Below are positions 32,543 through 41,151 of a stretch of DNA of 64,000 nucleotides, one piece after another. Within the stretch, counting starts at the first letter, position 1. Each line of letters begins with the position of its first letter. Source of the DNA: Paenibacillus sp. 481. GTDB taxonomy: Bacteria; Bacillota; Bacilli; Paenibacillales; Paenibacillaceae. The DNA is taken from positions 3,613,501 to 3,677,500 of the forward strand of contig NZ_CP075175.1 of the NCBI RefSeq assembly GCF_021223605.1, written 5' to 3'. Position numbers and translations under genes: made by a program. Below the pieces are notes generated by a model. The model was not told the origin of the DNA. It searched no databases and worked only from the letters and a program-made list of their open reading frames with translations.

Positions 32543-32688
32543 GAGCCATCCACCTTTGTATGTATCTAAATGGTATTACTAATATTTCACTATACCATTA
32601 ATTTACCCAGATGCGGTAGCGCAATTACAAAACGTTAGGGATGTAGGTTGGAAGGGAGAAGGCGTAGAATTTATTAAAATATCTAAAT

Positions 32689-32728
32689 AAAAAAGGGAGC
32701 GCTTTTGTTATAAAAGCACTCCCTTTTT
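32689..32728 (-). terminator. Terminator of the 27-residue peptide gene
   Basis: The strong stem AAAGGGAG.GCTTTT / AAAAGC.CTCCCTTT is followed by TTTTTT on the minus strand, beginning about 10 nt after the stop codon. It is T-rich on both sides and could be bidirectional. Confidence 0.88.
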
Positions 32729-32738
32729 GTGGGCGGAA

Positions 32739-32822
32739 TTATCGTGCCAACGCTGTCAAAAGCTCAACAAGTGGCGGAATAATTTTACCCAAGAAGGATA
32801 AGATAGCAATTGCAATATCCAT
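32739..32822 (-). CDS. 27-residue amphipathic peptide gene
   Basis: ATG at 32822 opens MDIAIAILSFLGKIIPP then VELLTALAR, 27 residues, too short for ordinary annotation. AGGAGGGG lies 5-7 nt upstream, one of the best ribosome sites in the window, and a strong terminator follows, so it is a complete transcription unit. The peptide is hydrophobic with Lys12, Glu19 and C-terminal Arg spaced as in an amphipathic helix broken by PP. It lacks a leader or signal peptide. Size and character recall phenol-soluble-modulin-like peptides, leaderless bacteriocins or type I toxins, but no family is recognised. Confidence 0.65.
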   Translation of the reverse strand: MDIAIAILSFLGKIIPPLVELLTALAR

Positions 32823-32842
32823 GTAGACCCCTCCTATATGTA

Positions 32843-32919
32843 GAACAATTGTTGTTCATACTATATATATCGAACAATTAGATATAAAAATTTATATCAT
32901 TTTAAGCTAATTTTAAGCT
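32843..32919 (-). promoter_or_regulatory. Layered operators before the peptide gene
   Basis: Three symmetric elements were read directly: GAACAA-TTG-TTGTTC at 32843-32857 with another GAACAA at 32872-32877; an inverted repeat GATATAAA/TTTATATC at 32881-32898; and a direct repeat ATTTTAAGCT at 32899-32908 and 32910-32919, 11 bp apart. A minus-strand -10, TATAGT (32860-32865), lies among them with no good -35, which suggests activator control. Confidence 0.55.
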
Positions 32920-33092
32920 TTTTTTCAGGTTTTGTTCATATCCGTTGAAAAATAGCTGTTTACACGATGGTTGGGTAGGCTAGTTGTCGTTTGCAAGTCA
33001 TTGCATTGAGCATTAAGATTTAGATAACTTGGTCTTAGACTTAAAGTAATAGTATAGTATGGTTAGCTATCGTATATATAAAGGGGATACTT

Positions 33093-33785
33093 ATGTTGAA
33101 TTCGAAACGTTCGAGCGATGGACAGCAACCATCACGCAAGCGTGTGCTCATTGTGACCTCTGTCACGGCGGAGCGGGATGCAATATTGCGAGGCTTGGCT
33201 GGTTCTAACGCATTTGATGTACTCGTTGGCGGCGTTGGTCAAGTAGCCGTTGCGGTCAATACGACGAAGGCGCTTGCAGCAGCGCAATACGATTTAGTTG
33301 TTAACGCGGGTATTGCTGGAGGCTTTGCAGGTCAAGCCGAAGTGGGCTCTATCGTGGTGGCGAACGAAATTATCGCAGCCGATCTAGGCGCACAAACGCC
33401 AGAAGGCTTTTGCAGCTTGGACGAGCTGGGCTTCGGTTCCGCACGCGCTTCAGTCGATGCACAGCTAGCGGCAACGGTAACGGAAGCCCTACAAGCAGCA
33501 TCGCTTTCGTTCCCGATTCAGAGCGGGTCAGTGCTTACGTTATCAACCGTTACGGGAACCGCGGAGACGGCTTCGGAGTTGGTTGCGCGCGTACCAGGGG
33601 CTGCGGCTGAGGCGATGGAGGGCTACGGTGTAGCTGTCGCTGCGCAAGAGCACGGCGTCCCTATGCTAGAGATTCGCGCAATATCGAATGCGGTCGGCCC
33701 TCGTGATCGGGCGGCATGGCGCATCAAAGATGCATTGGATGCACTGGAAGCAACAAGTGCAGTACTTCGGGAGGTGCTCGTATGA
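33093..33785 (+). CDS. mqnB: Futalosine hydrolase
   Basis: The 230-residue nucleoside-phosphorylase-fold enzyme cleaves futalosine to dehypoxanthine futalosine and hypoxanthine in the alternative menaquinone pathway. Motifs are RVLIVTSVTAERDAIL at the start, VVNAGIAGGFAGQAEVGSIV, and AEAMEGYGVAVAAQEHGVP with the catalytic Glu region EAMEG. MTA/SAH nucleosidase is the nearest alternative, but coupling to mqnD settles the call. The stop overlaps the mqnD start as ATGA, so the pair is translationally coupled. The first 15 residues are polar and may be an extension. Confidence 0.88.
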   Translation: MLNSKRSSDGQQPSRKRVLIVTSVTAERDAILRGLAGSNAFDVLVGGVGQVAVAVNTTKALAAAQYDLVVNAGIAGGFAGQAEVGSIVVANEIIAADLGAQTPEGFCSLDELGFGSARASVDAQLAATVTEALQAASLSFPIQSGSVLTLSTVTGTAETASELVARVPGAAAEAMEGYGVAVAAQEHGVPMLEIRAISNAVGPRDRAAWRIKDALDALEATSAVLREVLV

Positions 33786-34651
33786 AAATCGCTTTTTCGC
33801 CATGCCCAAATGATACATTTATTTTTCATGCGTGGGTGCATGGGCTCGTACCAGATGCACCTCAGCTTGAGGTGACGTACGCTGATATTGACGTTACGAA
33901 TCAAATCGCGTCAATGGCAGGTGTAGATGCGCCGGACATTCTTAAAATTTCGTATGCGGCATTGCCATGGGTGCAATCAGATTACGCATTGTTACCGTGC
34001 GGAGGGGCATTAGGACGCGGCTGCGGTCCGCTTGTGCTGACGAACAGCAGCTTGAACCGTTCGAATGGCGATGCTGGCCGTGTGAGCGGTGCAGCGGCAT
34101 TATCTGGTCGCCGCGTAGCCGTACCTAGTGAGCGTTCCACAGCTTATTTGCTGTTTCGGTTATGGGCAGCCCAGCAAGTGCCGGGTGGTGTAGGCGAAAT
34201 AGTCGTCATGCCATTCCATGAAATTATGCCAGCCGTACGTGATGGCTTAGTTGATGCTGGGCTCGTCATCCATGAGGCGCGTTTCACCTACCACACGTAT
34301 GGATTGCACTTGCTGCAAGACTTAGGGAGCTGGTGGGAAGCCGACACAGGCTTGCCGATTCCGCTTGGCGCTATTATTGCTCGACGTTCGTTGGATGTGC
34401 ATGCCATTGCAGACTGGATTCGCACATCGGTTGAGTACGCATGGGCGCACCCAGAAGTGTCGCGCGATTATGTGATGAGTCTTGCGCAGGAGCTGTCGCC
34501 TGAAGTAGCGCAAGCTCACATCGATCTTTACGTCAACGAGTTTTCTGCGAACTTGGGTGAGGATGGCTATGCTGCAGTTCATGCGCTGCTTAGTCGCGCT
34601 GCGGAAGCAGGGCTTGTGCCCAAGGTAGATTTGGCAGCGCTGCGCTGGTAG
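33782..34651 (+). CDS. mqnD: 1,4-dihydroxy-6-naphthoate synthase
   Basis: 289 residues with the periplasmic-binding-protein fold of MqnA/MqnD. The signature N-terminus KIAFSPCPNDTFIFHAWV is followed by DILKISYAALPWV, ALGRGCGPLVL and VDAGLVIHEARFTY. The enzyme converts cyclic dehypoxanthine futalosine to 1,4-dihydroxy-6-naphthoate in the cytoplasm. The start at 33782 overlaps the mqnB stop; the open frame back to 33716 is only read-through of mqnB sequence. mqnA, mqnC and mqnE must lie elsewhere. A terminator follows at 34710. Confidence 0.92.
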   Translation: MKIAFSPCPNDTFIFHAWVHGLVPDAPQLEVTYADIDVTNQIASMAGVDAPDILKISYAALPWVQSDYALLPCGGALGRGCGPLVLTNSSLNRSNGDAGRVSGAAALSGRRVAVPSERSTAYLLFRLWAAQQVPGGVGEIVVMPFHEIMPAVRDGLVDAGLVIHEARFTYHTYGLHLLQDLGSWWEADTGLPIPLGAIIARRSLDVHAIADWIRTSVEYAWAHPEVSRDYVMSLAQELSPEVAQAHIDLYVNEFSANLGEDGYAAVHALLSRAAEAGLVPKVDLAALRW

Positions 34652-34709
34652 TGTAAGGAAAGTTATTTATAACAGGTAACAGATGAAGTTCATATGCTGA
34701 CCTAACGAG

Positions 34710-34743
34710 AGCACCCAATGTGAATTAAGGGTGCTTCTTTTTA
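34710..34743 (+). terminator. Terminator of mqnB-mqnD
   Basis: AGCACCC pairs with GGGTGCT and is followed by TCTTTTT. Confidence 0.85.
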
Positions 34744-35989
34744 TACCCTGAAAGGTGATGTTTCTAGAGAGGCATTCGTTTGTTTATAAACTAAATACGG
34801 ATAGCGCTGATGTATCCGACACTATCCGTATTGTTTGGGGTGATGTTGTATATCTAGGCGAAGTCTTCACGATTACATGTTTACCGTACTATTTGCATCT
34901 AATTTAAGCGTGCACTCGCTTTGCTAGAGCAATTTATCATTCTTATCATAAACACCAACCCACACTCTATAGTTTGCGTGCTCCAATCTTTCAGTGTGAA
35001 AAGTTGAATGGGCTATTTGTTAAGCAGAGGTTTTCTCTTAATTGAGAAAACGGCAAGCAGCTTCGCACTTATCGGTTAGTAGTCAGTTGCTCCCTTGTGC
35101 CCTAACCGTTGGTGGTCAGCTGATTCACTGTGCCTCCTCTCCTAACAGTCGTCACAGTTGCTATTTCAGCGAATATGAACCCATTCAACATTTAACGGTT
35201 ATGAGGGGGCTTATTACGATGAAAACAGCTGGATTTTGAATGAAATTGGAGAAATAAGCGCACCTATAACCGTTAGAAATCAAAACGAGGCAAATCTGGC
35301 GATATAGCCACTATGGCAACCGTTAAGAACTAACTTTGCTTTCTCGACAGCAATTTTATAAAATTCAATACGACACCGCGCAAAAATTGTACAATAATGG
35401 GCATTTTCGTATAATGCCGAGCAAAATGTTTACGTCTGTCCAGCTAAGCAACGGCCTGCTTACCGAACAACCAACCGTGAGGGTTACAGGCAGTACGCCT
35501 CTGAGCCGGAGTATTGCAAGAACTGTTCCCTACTGAACGCGTGTACACGTTCTCAAAATCACGAAAGGTGATTACTTGGCATGTGTGGAAAGATAGTAAG
35601 GGGAGCATATCAAACGGGGATAATCCCCTTTCTCTTCTGTATCTGAAAAAAATGAGAACCCCAAGTCTTGAGAAAAAGACAGGGTTTTCTCGACAATCTG
35701 TAACGTTTATCATCTTTTTTATTACGGAATATTGTTAGTGGGTAATTATGATGAACTACTGTAAGTATAATGAGCGAATAAACGGTGCATAAGGGATGAT
35801 GACTTGTTCTGGCACTTTAATGACTGGTTCTGTTACTTTAATTACTTGTTTTATTTGTTTAATGAAACTATAATTATTTTGGTTTCACAATAACCAATAA
35901 ATGACATGCTTATTTTCCAGACAGATGTGATTTCGGTTAAATACAGGTATTTTTTATTACACCATAATGAAGTTGGGAGGATAATGTTG
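34744..35989. other. 1.25-kb non-coding region with palindromes and a MITE-like element
   Basis: No ORF here has a convincing start and family. The region contains a perfect 11-bp inverted repeat, AATACGGATAG/CTATCCGTATT (34794-34832), partial terminal sequences of the MITE family at about 35070-35120, the element itself at 35143-35325, and a small GGGGAT/ATCCCC stem (35616-35628). It looks like decayed or insertion-prone DNA. Confidence 0.55.
35143..35325. mobile_element. 183-bp MITE-like element, copy 2
   Basis: It starts TAACAGTCGTCACAGTTGC and ends with the imperfect inverted complement, GCCACTATGGCAACCGTTA. In reverse orientation it matches copy 1 at 12352-12534 over GCCAGATTTGC, GATTTCTAACGG and GCGCTTATTT, and its length is the same 183 bp. 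It has no coding capacity. Confidence 0.58.
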
Positions 35990-37261
35990 ATGACGAACCA
36001 TGATCAGCATGCTCTTAAGTCTAAACCGACACTTCCACTACATCAAACGGAGCGCATTTCAGAGCTTGACCTTATTCGTGGCTTTGCATTATTAGGTATA
36101 CTTATTGTGAATATGCAGTACTTCTCTTATCCGTTTATTTATACAACGATCTCGAATATCGATTTGTGGCCAGATGTATGGGATCAGGCGGTAAAGAAAG
36201 GGATTGTCATATTTGCTCAAAACAAATTCAATACGATGTTCTCGTTCTTATTCGGTCTAGGCTTTATGATCTTTATACAACGTGCGAAGCAAAAAGGAGA
36301 GCAGCCTGCCCGTTTATTTATACGAAGGTTGCTTGTCTTGCTCGGTATCGGACTTATTCATTCTTATTTCATTTGGGCTGGCGATGTTTTGGTCTTTTAC
36401 TCCATCATGGGCTTTATCCTTCTATTGTTCCGCAATTGTCAACCTAAGACACTTCTTACATGGGCGTTCAGCCTCATCTTTATTCCGGTCGTGTTATTGA
36501 CTTTACTCATCGTACTCATATTAGCCACAGCAGGATCAGCTTCCTCTGCATCGGAGCTGATGCCTTTAGAATTAGGCCGTACAATCATTAACGGTTCACT
36601 CTTTACGTACAGTCAAGGCACATATGCTGCTATTTTTGCACAAAATGCAGCGGATCTGAACTTGGTTCGCATCGGCTACCTTAGTATATTGCCATTGTTT
36701 TTTGCTATGTTCCTATTTGGGGCGTACGCCGGAAAAACGGAAATATTTAAGAACCTGGCTATCCATTTAAGCTGGATTAAAAAATTGTGGGTGTGCGCGC
36801 TCGTTATCGGTTTAGCCATCACCTTGCCAGCCGTCTTCGTAAGCCCTGAATTTATGGGCAGGAGCGTACATGGTCTTTTCCAGCACATATCGTATTTCGT
36901 TGGTGGTAGTGCGCTAAGCTTGTGCTATATCACTTCACTTATTTTATTGACTCGTAAAGAGTTATGGCAGCGACTGTTGGCGCCGCTGCAAGCAGTTGGA
37001 CGTATGGCGGCTACCAATTATTTAGCACAATCCATTATTTCCACATTCATTTTTTACAGTTATGGGTTAGGGTTGTACGGAAAGGTTAGTCCAGCATGGG
37101 CTATGCTCGTTTGCGCCGCTATATTTTCATTTCAAATTGTGATTAGCAACTGGTGGATGAAGCGTTTTGCTTATGGACCTGTGGAGTGGGTATGGCGCAC
37201 GTTGACGTATGGGAAAAAACCTCCATTTAAACAACGGCGTTCACGCGATATATCCGCATAA
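35990..37261 (+). CDS. DUF418-family membrane protein (YeiB-like)
   Basis: About 423 residues. The N-terminal motif RISELDLIRGFALLGILIVNM (in parts: ELDLIRGFALLGILI) and the C-terminal DUF418 domain (AVGRMAATNYLAQSI, GPVEWVWRTLTYGK) define the YeiB/DUF418 family. About ten membrane helices are predicted. The family is related to acyltransferase-3-like membrane proteins and has no firmly established function. ATG at 35990 is preferred with GGAGG 9 nt upstream; the ATG at 35984 is too close. It stands alone after a long non-coding region. Confidence 0.82.
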   Translation: MTNHDQHALKSKPTLPLHQTERISELDLIRGFALLGILIVNMQYFSYPFIYTTISNIDLWPDVWDQAVKKGIVIFAQNKFNTMFSFLFGLGFMIFIQRAKQKGEQPARLFIRRLLVLLGIGLIHSYFIWAGDVLVFYSIMGFILLLFRNCQPKTLLTWAFSLIFIPVVLLTLLIVLILATAGSASSASELMPLELGRTIINGSLFTYSQGTYAAIFAQNAADLNLVRIGYLSILPLFFAMFLFGAYAGKTEIFKNLAIHLSWIKKLWVCALVIGLAITLPAVFVSPEFMGRSVHGLFQHISYFVGGSALSLCYITSLILLTRKELWQRLLAPLQAVGRMAATNYLAQSIISTFIFYSYGLGLYGKVSPAWAMLVCAAIFSFQIVISNWWMKRFAYGPVEWVWRTLTYGKKPPFKQRRSRDISA

Positions 37262-37340
37262 AAAATAACCCGCTCCTTTTTTGTTAGCCGTGGAGGTATA
37301 TTTTTGAATCCATGGCTTCAATATAGGAGCGGGTTTAATG
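37262..37340 (-). terminator. Long-loop terminator between convergent genes
   Basis: AACCCGCTCCT at 37267 pairs with AGGAGCGGGTT near 37327-37337 across a loop of about 50 nt. A TTTTTTA tract follows on the minus strand, which suits the methionine operon ending at 37399; it probably also serves the convergent gene. Confidence 0.65.
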
Positions 37341-37398
37341 ATGTAGAGCCTTCCGCATTAATGATGAACATCATGCTGCCTCCACGTATAACCGAGTT

Positions 37399-38535
37399 TT
37401 AAATCATGACAGAAGCTGATATTCGATCTTCAGCCTCATAAACAAGACCTTCCAACTTGAAAATAGCTTGGTACACATCATCTGCATTAATCGATGAACC
37501 GTCTTTTTTCACATCCATCAGATGAATCGACTCTTGTGGTTGGGTCGTTCCAACCGCGATTTGAACTAACGTTTCATGGTCTTCCAAGGAAAGACCTAGA
37601 CCAGCTAAATGATAGGGCAGCTTCATTTTTTTGTAAAAAGGAAGCAAGTCCCACACTTCTTGCTCATTGCGTTCCAGCACAAGTTGAATAAGGATGCCGT
37701 AGGCTACCTTTTCTCCATGTAACCGATCATGGGTTGCGGGAGCTACCGTCAGTCCGTTATGGACGGCGTGCGCACCAGCGATCCGGCCCATATAATCACC
37801 GTAGCCGCCGACCATGCCGCCAGCCATAATAATCGTCTCGATGACTTGTATAAACGCATCCGACAACTGCTTGCTTTCAGCCGCTTGAATGCTTGCTTCA
37901 CCGTGCATCAATAAGATTGAGCGGCATAGGTGAGCCGCGTGATGGGCGATTTGAATCGCTAACGAAGGGTTGTTCACTTTGCGAATAAGGACATCTGCTT
38001 CGTACCATTTAGCGAGTGTATCTGCAATTCCAGCCCGCAAATAGGGGATAGGGGCGTGCAGGGAGATGGTTGGTTCTACTAGTACCATCAGCGAACTTTT
38101 TGGGAAAATCGTATACGTCGTAAATTGTCCGTCCTCATTGTAGAACACGCTTAAAGGTGTCCACGCGGCACAATTTGAGGCTAAAGTCGGCGCAAGTATC
38201 GTTTCAAGCTGCGCAACGTGGCCAGCTGCTTTCACGAGGTCTAGCACTTTGCCGCCGCCTACGCCAAGAATAACGTCTGCTTGCTCGGCGTGGGCATAGT
38301 CAGCAACACGCTGTGCTTCTGCCTCTGTGCATTCGCCGTTATAGCGTAATTGCAGCAGCGTAAGGCGAGTCTGCTGTGGAAAGAAGGGCTGCGCCGCTTG
38401 CCACGAGTGCTCGCCGTGTACGACGAGCACTCGCTTAAAGCCATATGGCTCAAGCAAGGTATCGAGCTTACTCAAAATGCCAGTTTCACAATAGTAAAGG
38501 GCAGGTGCCCCTCTCACGATTATCGGTTCGCTCAT
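37399..38535 (-). CDS. Iron-type alcohol dehydrogenase family, HcxA/YbdH-like
   Basis: About 378 residues. NAD-binding GVGGGKVLDLVKA and metal-ligand segments AGIADTLAKWYEAD, GAHAVHNGL and THDRLHGEKVAYG place it with glycerol-dehydrogenase-like iron alcohol dehydrogenases, nearest to E. coli HcxA/YbdH, which acts on 2-oxo/2-hydroxy acids. ATG at 38535 has GGGAAG 8 nt upstream and starts 5 nt after the metQ stop. Being last in a SAM-riboswitch-controlled metNIQ operon, a role on the keto acid of methionine is plausible; this is an inference. Confidence 0.78.
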   Translation of the reverse strand: MSEPIIVRGAPALYYCETGILSKLDTLLEPYGFKRVLVVHGEHSWQAAQPFFPQQTRLTLLQLRYNGECTEAEAQRVADYAHAEQADVILGVGGGKVLDLVKAAGHVAQLETILAPTLASNCAAWTPLSVFYNEDGQFTTYTIFPKSSLMVLVEPTISLHAPIPYLRAGIADTLAKWYEADVLIRKVNNPSLAIQIAHHAAHLCRSILLMHGEASIQAAESKQLSDAFIQVIETIIMAGGMVGGYGDYMGRIAGAHAVHNGLTVAPATHDRLHGEKVAYGILIQLVLERNEQEVWDLLPFYKKMKLPYHLAGLGLSLEDHETLVQIAVGTTQPQESIHLMDVKKDGSSINADDVYQAIFKLEGLVYEAEDRISASVMI

Positions 38536-38540
38536 GTTAA

Positions 38541-39386
38541 TCACTTCCCTTTTAGCATCCATTGCGGTTTGCCGAAGCCTTTGAATTGCTCGTCGATAAT
38601 TTGCTCGAACTCAGCGGATTCAACGGCTGCTTTCAAATCTTTTGCGAACAGCTTGTCCAAATCAGCCGTGTTAACGACGACACGGTTGCGATAGTCATCC
38701 GGCATGTTTTCAAGCAGAAGGGCATCCAACAAGTCCATCTTCGCCGCCAAGGCGAAGTTACCTGGAACGAGTGACAGGTCAACGCTATCAACAGCACGCG
38801 GCAGTTGCGCAGCCTCAAGCGGCTGCAACACGAGTTGCTTCGGATTGTCTTTAATGTCTTTCTCTGAGACACGGAGTGGATCAACGTTGTCATTTATCGT
38901 AATGAGACCTGCATCTTGCAGCAGTCCTAACGTACGTGCAAGATTCGTCGGGTCGCTTGCGACTGCTACCGTGCTACCAGCTGCGATTTCATCAAGATTT
39001 TTATATTTATTAGAATAGATGCCCATTGGTGCTGTTGGTACAGGAATGAGTTCAGACAATTGGATGCCGTTCTCTTTCGCGAAATTTTCCATGTAAATTT
39101 TGTGCTGGAACAAGTTTGCGTGTATATCTCCGTTGGAGAGCGCATTATTGGGCTGTACATAATCACTGAACTCAACGACTTCGATGGTGTACCCTTTTTT
39201 CTCCATAATCGGTTTAATTACTTTTGTGACCATATCGCTGTAAGGTCCGGCAGTGGCACCGATTTTAAGCGCTTTGATTTCTTCGGTTGCCGCGCCTGTT
39301 CCGCTTGCAGGGGACGAATTGCTGCCGCAGCCTGCGAGCAGACCAATGGATAAAATGATGGAAAGGATCGTTGCGAATTTTTTCAT
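38541..39386 (-). CDS. metQ: Methionine ABC transporter substrate-binding lipoprotein
   Basis: 281 residues. The signal peptide ends in the lipobox LAGC (Cys near residue 20). The NlpA/MetQ domain follows: KIGATAGPYSDMVTKVIKPIMEKKGY (in parts: IGATAGPYSDMV, IKPIMEKKGY), EFSDYVQPNNALSNGDI, NLFQHKIYMENFA and PTAPMGIYSNKYKNLDE. It captures methionine outside the cell and delivers it to MetI/MetN. The gene is third in the metN-metI-metQ operon. The SAM riboswitch upstream of metN confirms methionine as the regulating signal. Confidence 0.93.
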   Translation of the reverse strand: MKKFATILSIILSIGLLAGCGSNSSPASGTGAATEEIKALKIGATAGPYSDMVTKVIKPIMEKKGYTIEVVEFSDYVQPNNALSNGDIHANLFQHKIYMENFAKENGIQLSELIPVPTAPMGIYSNKYKNLDEIAAGSTVAVASDPTNLARTLGLLQDAGLITINDNVDPLRVSEKDIKDNPKQLVLQPLEAAQLPRAVDSVDLSLVPGNFALAAKMDLLDALLLENMPDDYRNRVVVNTADLDKLFAKDLKAAVESAEFEQIIDEQFKGFGKPQWMLKGK

Positions 39387-39433
39387 ATGAATATACCTCC
39401 GTCTAGTTGTGATGGTGAATGGAACCGATTTCC

Positions 39434-40099
39434 TTAGCGTTTATCTACTTTCTTAGCGATGAAATCCCCGCCGTACTGAATCAATTGAACTAAGCAGACA
39501 AGAACAACGACAGTCGTTAACATCACCGTGTTATCATAGCGATAATAACCGAAGCGAATGGCTAAATCTCCAATTCCGCCGCCGCCGACTGTACCTGCCA
39601 TTGCGGAATACGCAACTAAGCTAATGGCCGTAATCGTAATGCCCTGGATAATGCCAGGCTTTGCTTCAGGGAGTAGCACGTCTTTAATGATCATCCATGG
39701 CTTCGCGCCAACTGCGACTGCGGCTTCAATGACGCCTTTGTCGATTTCGCGCAATGCCGTTTCAACTAAGCGGGCGAAAAAGGGTATTGCCGCAATGGAT
39801 AAGGACACAGAAGCTGCTGTTGGGCCAATCGTAGTGCCTGTAATCAGCTTTGTTAAAGGTAACAGCGTAACGAGCAAAATAATAAATGGAATCGAACGTA
39901 CAAGATTGACGATAAAGCCGAGCACATTTTTGGTAGGCGTATGCTCAAGGAAAAGGCCTTTATCTGTAATAAACAATAGAATACCAATTGGAAGTCCGAC
40001 GATTAAGGAGGCGGCCAGCGAAATACCAACCATATAAATCGTCTGTAAAAAAGCTTTGTTCAGGTCAGGCAGTAGCTGAATTAGAGAATCAATGAGCAT
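39434..40099 (-). CDS. metI: Methionine ABC transporter permease
   Basis: The 221-residue permease has five membrane helices and the ABC-permease EAA loop near residues 130-160 (ETALREIDKGVIEAAVAVGAKPWMIIKDVLLPEAKPG, in parts: GVIEAAVAVGAKPW, VLLPEAKPGI). It forms the membrane channel of the MetNIQ importer and docks MetN through that loop. The start overlaps the end of metN by 11 nt, so translation is coupled. Confidence 0.94.
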   Translation of the reverse strand: MLIDSLIQLLPDLNKAFLQTIYMVGISLAASLIVGLPIGILLFITDKGLFLEHTPTKNVLGFIVNLVRSIPFIILLVTLLPLTKLITGTTIGPTAASVSLSIAAIPFFARLVETALREIDKGVIEAAVAVGAKPWMIIKDVLLPEAKPGIIQGITITAISLVAYSAMAGTVGGGGIGDLAIRFGYYRYDNTVMLTTVVVLVCLVQLIQYGGDFIAKKVDKR

Positions 40100-41111
40100 G
40101 ATGTATCAACTCCAGTCGGTGGGTTCTCTCTGCAATATAAGCGATAGCCCGCTTAACTTCTGCGTCGTCTCCGATTAGCTCTAAAATAAGAATGCCAAGC
40201 GGATTGTCTTGTATGTAATCGATCTTGCCGTGCAAAATGTTGCCTTTTACTTGAAACGATTGCAGCATATCGGTAATGACTGCTTCCTCCGCCTGCGGGG
40301 CAACGAAATGAATTTTGACGATGGCCCCTTTGCGCTGCTGTAGTAGTCGCTCTGGCAGCTCGAATTGAAATAGCGTGCTCAAAAACGTTTTCGTCGTCGG
40401 ATGCTTCGGATCGGCGAACACCTCGTACACATTTCCTTCTTCGATGACATCGCCGTTTTGCATCACAGCCATCCGATCACAAATGTCTTTCACGACTTCC
40501 ATTTCGTGCGTAATCAGGACGATCGTGAGCTGGAGCTCGCGATTAATTTTTTTTAAGAGCTGCAAAATGGACTGGGTCGTCTCGGGATCAAGGGCCGACG
40601 TCGCTTCATCGCACAGCAAGACATGTGGTTCATTGGCTAGGGCGCGGGCGATACCTACGCGTTGTTTTTGCCCGCCACTCAATTGTGAAGGGTACACGTC
40701 ACTTTTGTCAGACAAGCCAACCATTTTGAGCAGTTCTGGCACACGGGCTTGAATTTCGGCAGTCGACTTTCCGTTTGCTTTCAGCGCGAACGCAATATTT
40801 TCATAGACCGTCTTGGAACGGATCAGATGAAAATGTTGAAAAATCATCCCGATTTTGAGGCGGGCTTGGCGAAGCCCTTCACCGTTTAAGCGGGTTAGAT
40901 CAATGCCATCGACAATGATTTTTCCTGACGTAGGCTCTTCCAACAAGTTGATGCAGCGTAGCAGAGAGCTTTTTCCTGCACCACTGCGTCCGATAATGCC
41001 GAAGATTTCGCCTTTGTTTATCGTTAGCGACACGTTATTGACGCCAATAACGGTAGACGTTGCGGTCTTGTATTCCTTTACCAGATGTTGAATCTCGATC
41101 ATCTCGCTCAC
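40089..41111 (-). CDS. metN: Methionine ABC transporter ATP-binding protein
   Basis: 340 residues. The ATPase domain (about 1-245) has Walker A GRSGAGKSS, signature LSGGQKQR, and Walker B VLLCDEATSALD. The C-terminal NIL domain (about 265-338) is the regulatory domain through which MetN is trans-inhibited by intracellular methionine. It is the first gene of the operon, 40 nt after the terminator of the SAM riboswitch, and so is controlled by premature termination when SAM is abundant. Confidence 0.95.
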   Translation of the reverse strand: MSEMIEIQHLVKEYKTATSTVIGVNNVSLTINKGEIFGIIGRSGAGKSSLLRCINLLEEPTSGKIIVDGIDLTRLNGEGLRQARLKIGMIFQHFHLIRSKTVYENIAFALKANGKSTAEIQARVPELLKMVGLSDKSDVYPSQLSGGQKQRVGIARALANEPHVLLCDEATSALDPETTQSILQLLKKINRELQLTIVLITHEMEVVKDICDRMAVMQNGDVIEEGNVYEVFADPKHPTTKTFLSTLFQFELPERLLQQRKGAIVKIHFVAPQAEEAVITDMLQSFQVKGNILHGKIDYIQDNPLGILILELIGDDAEVKRAIAYIAERTHRLELIHHAH

Positions 41112-41151
41112 TCCCCCTAGTTGTTAGTCTGGTAAAAAGACTATTAAACAT

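Noticed and set aside
35444-35738. Possible short genes on either strand in the 35.4-35.7 kb region
   Set aside because: No ribosome sites, no recognisable motifs and low-quality sequence in a region already disturbed by MITE-like repeats.
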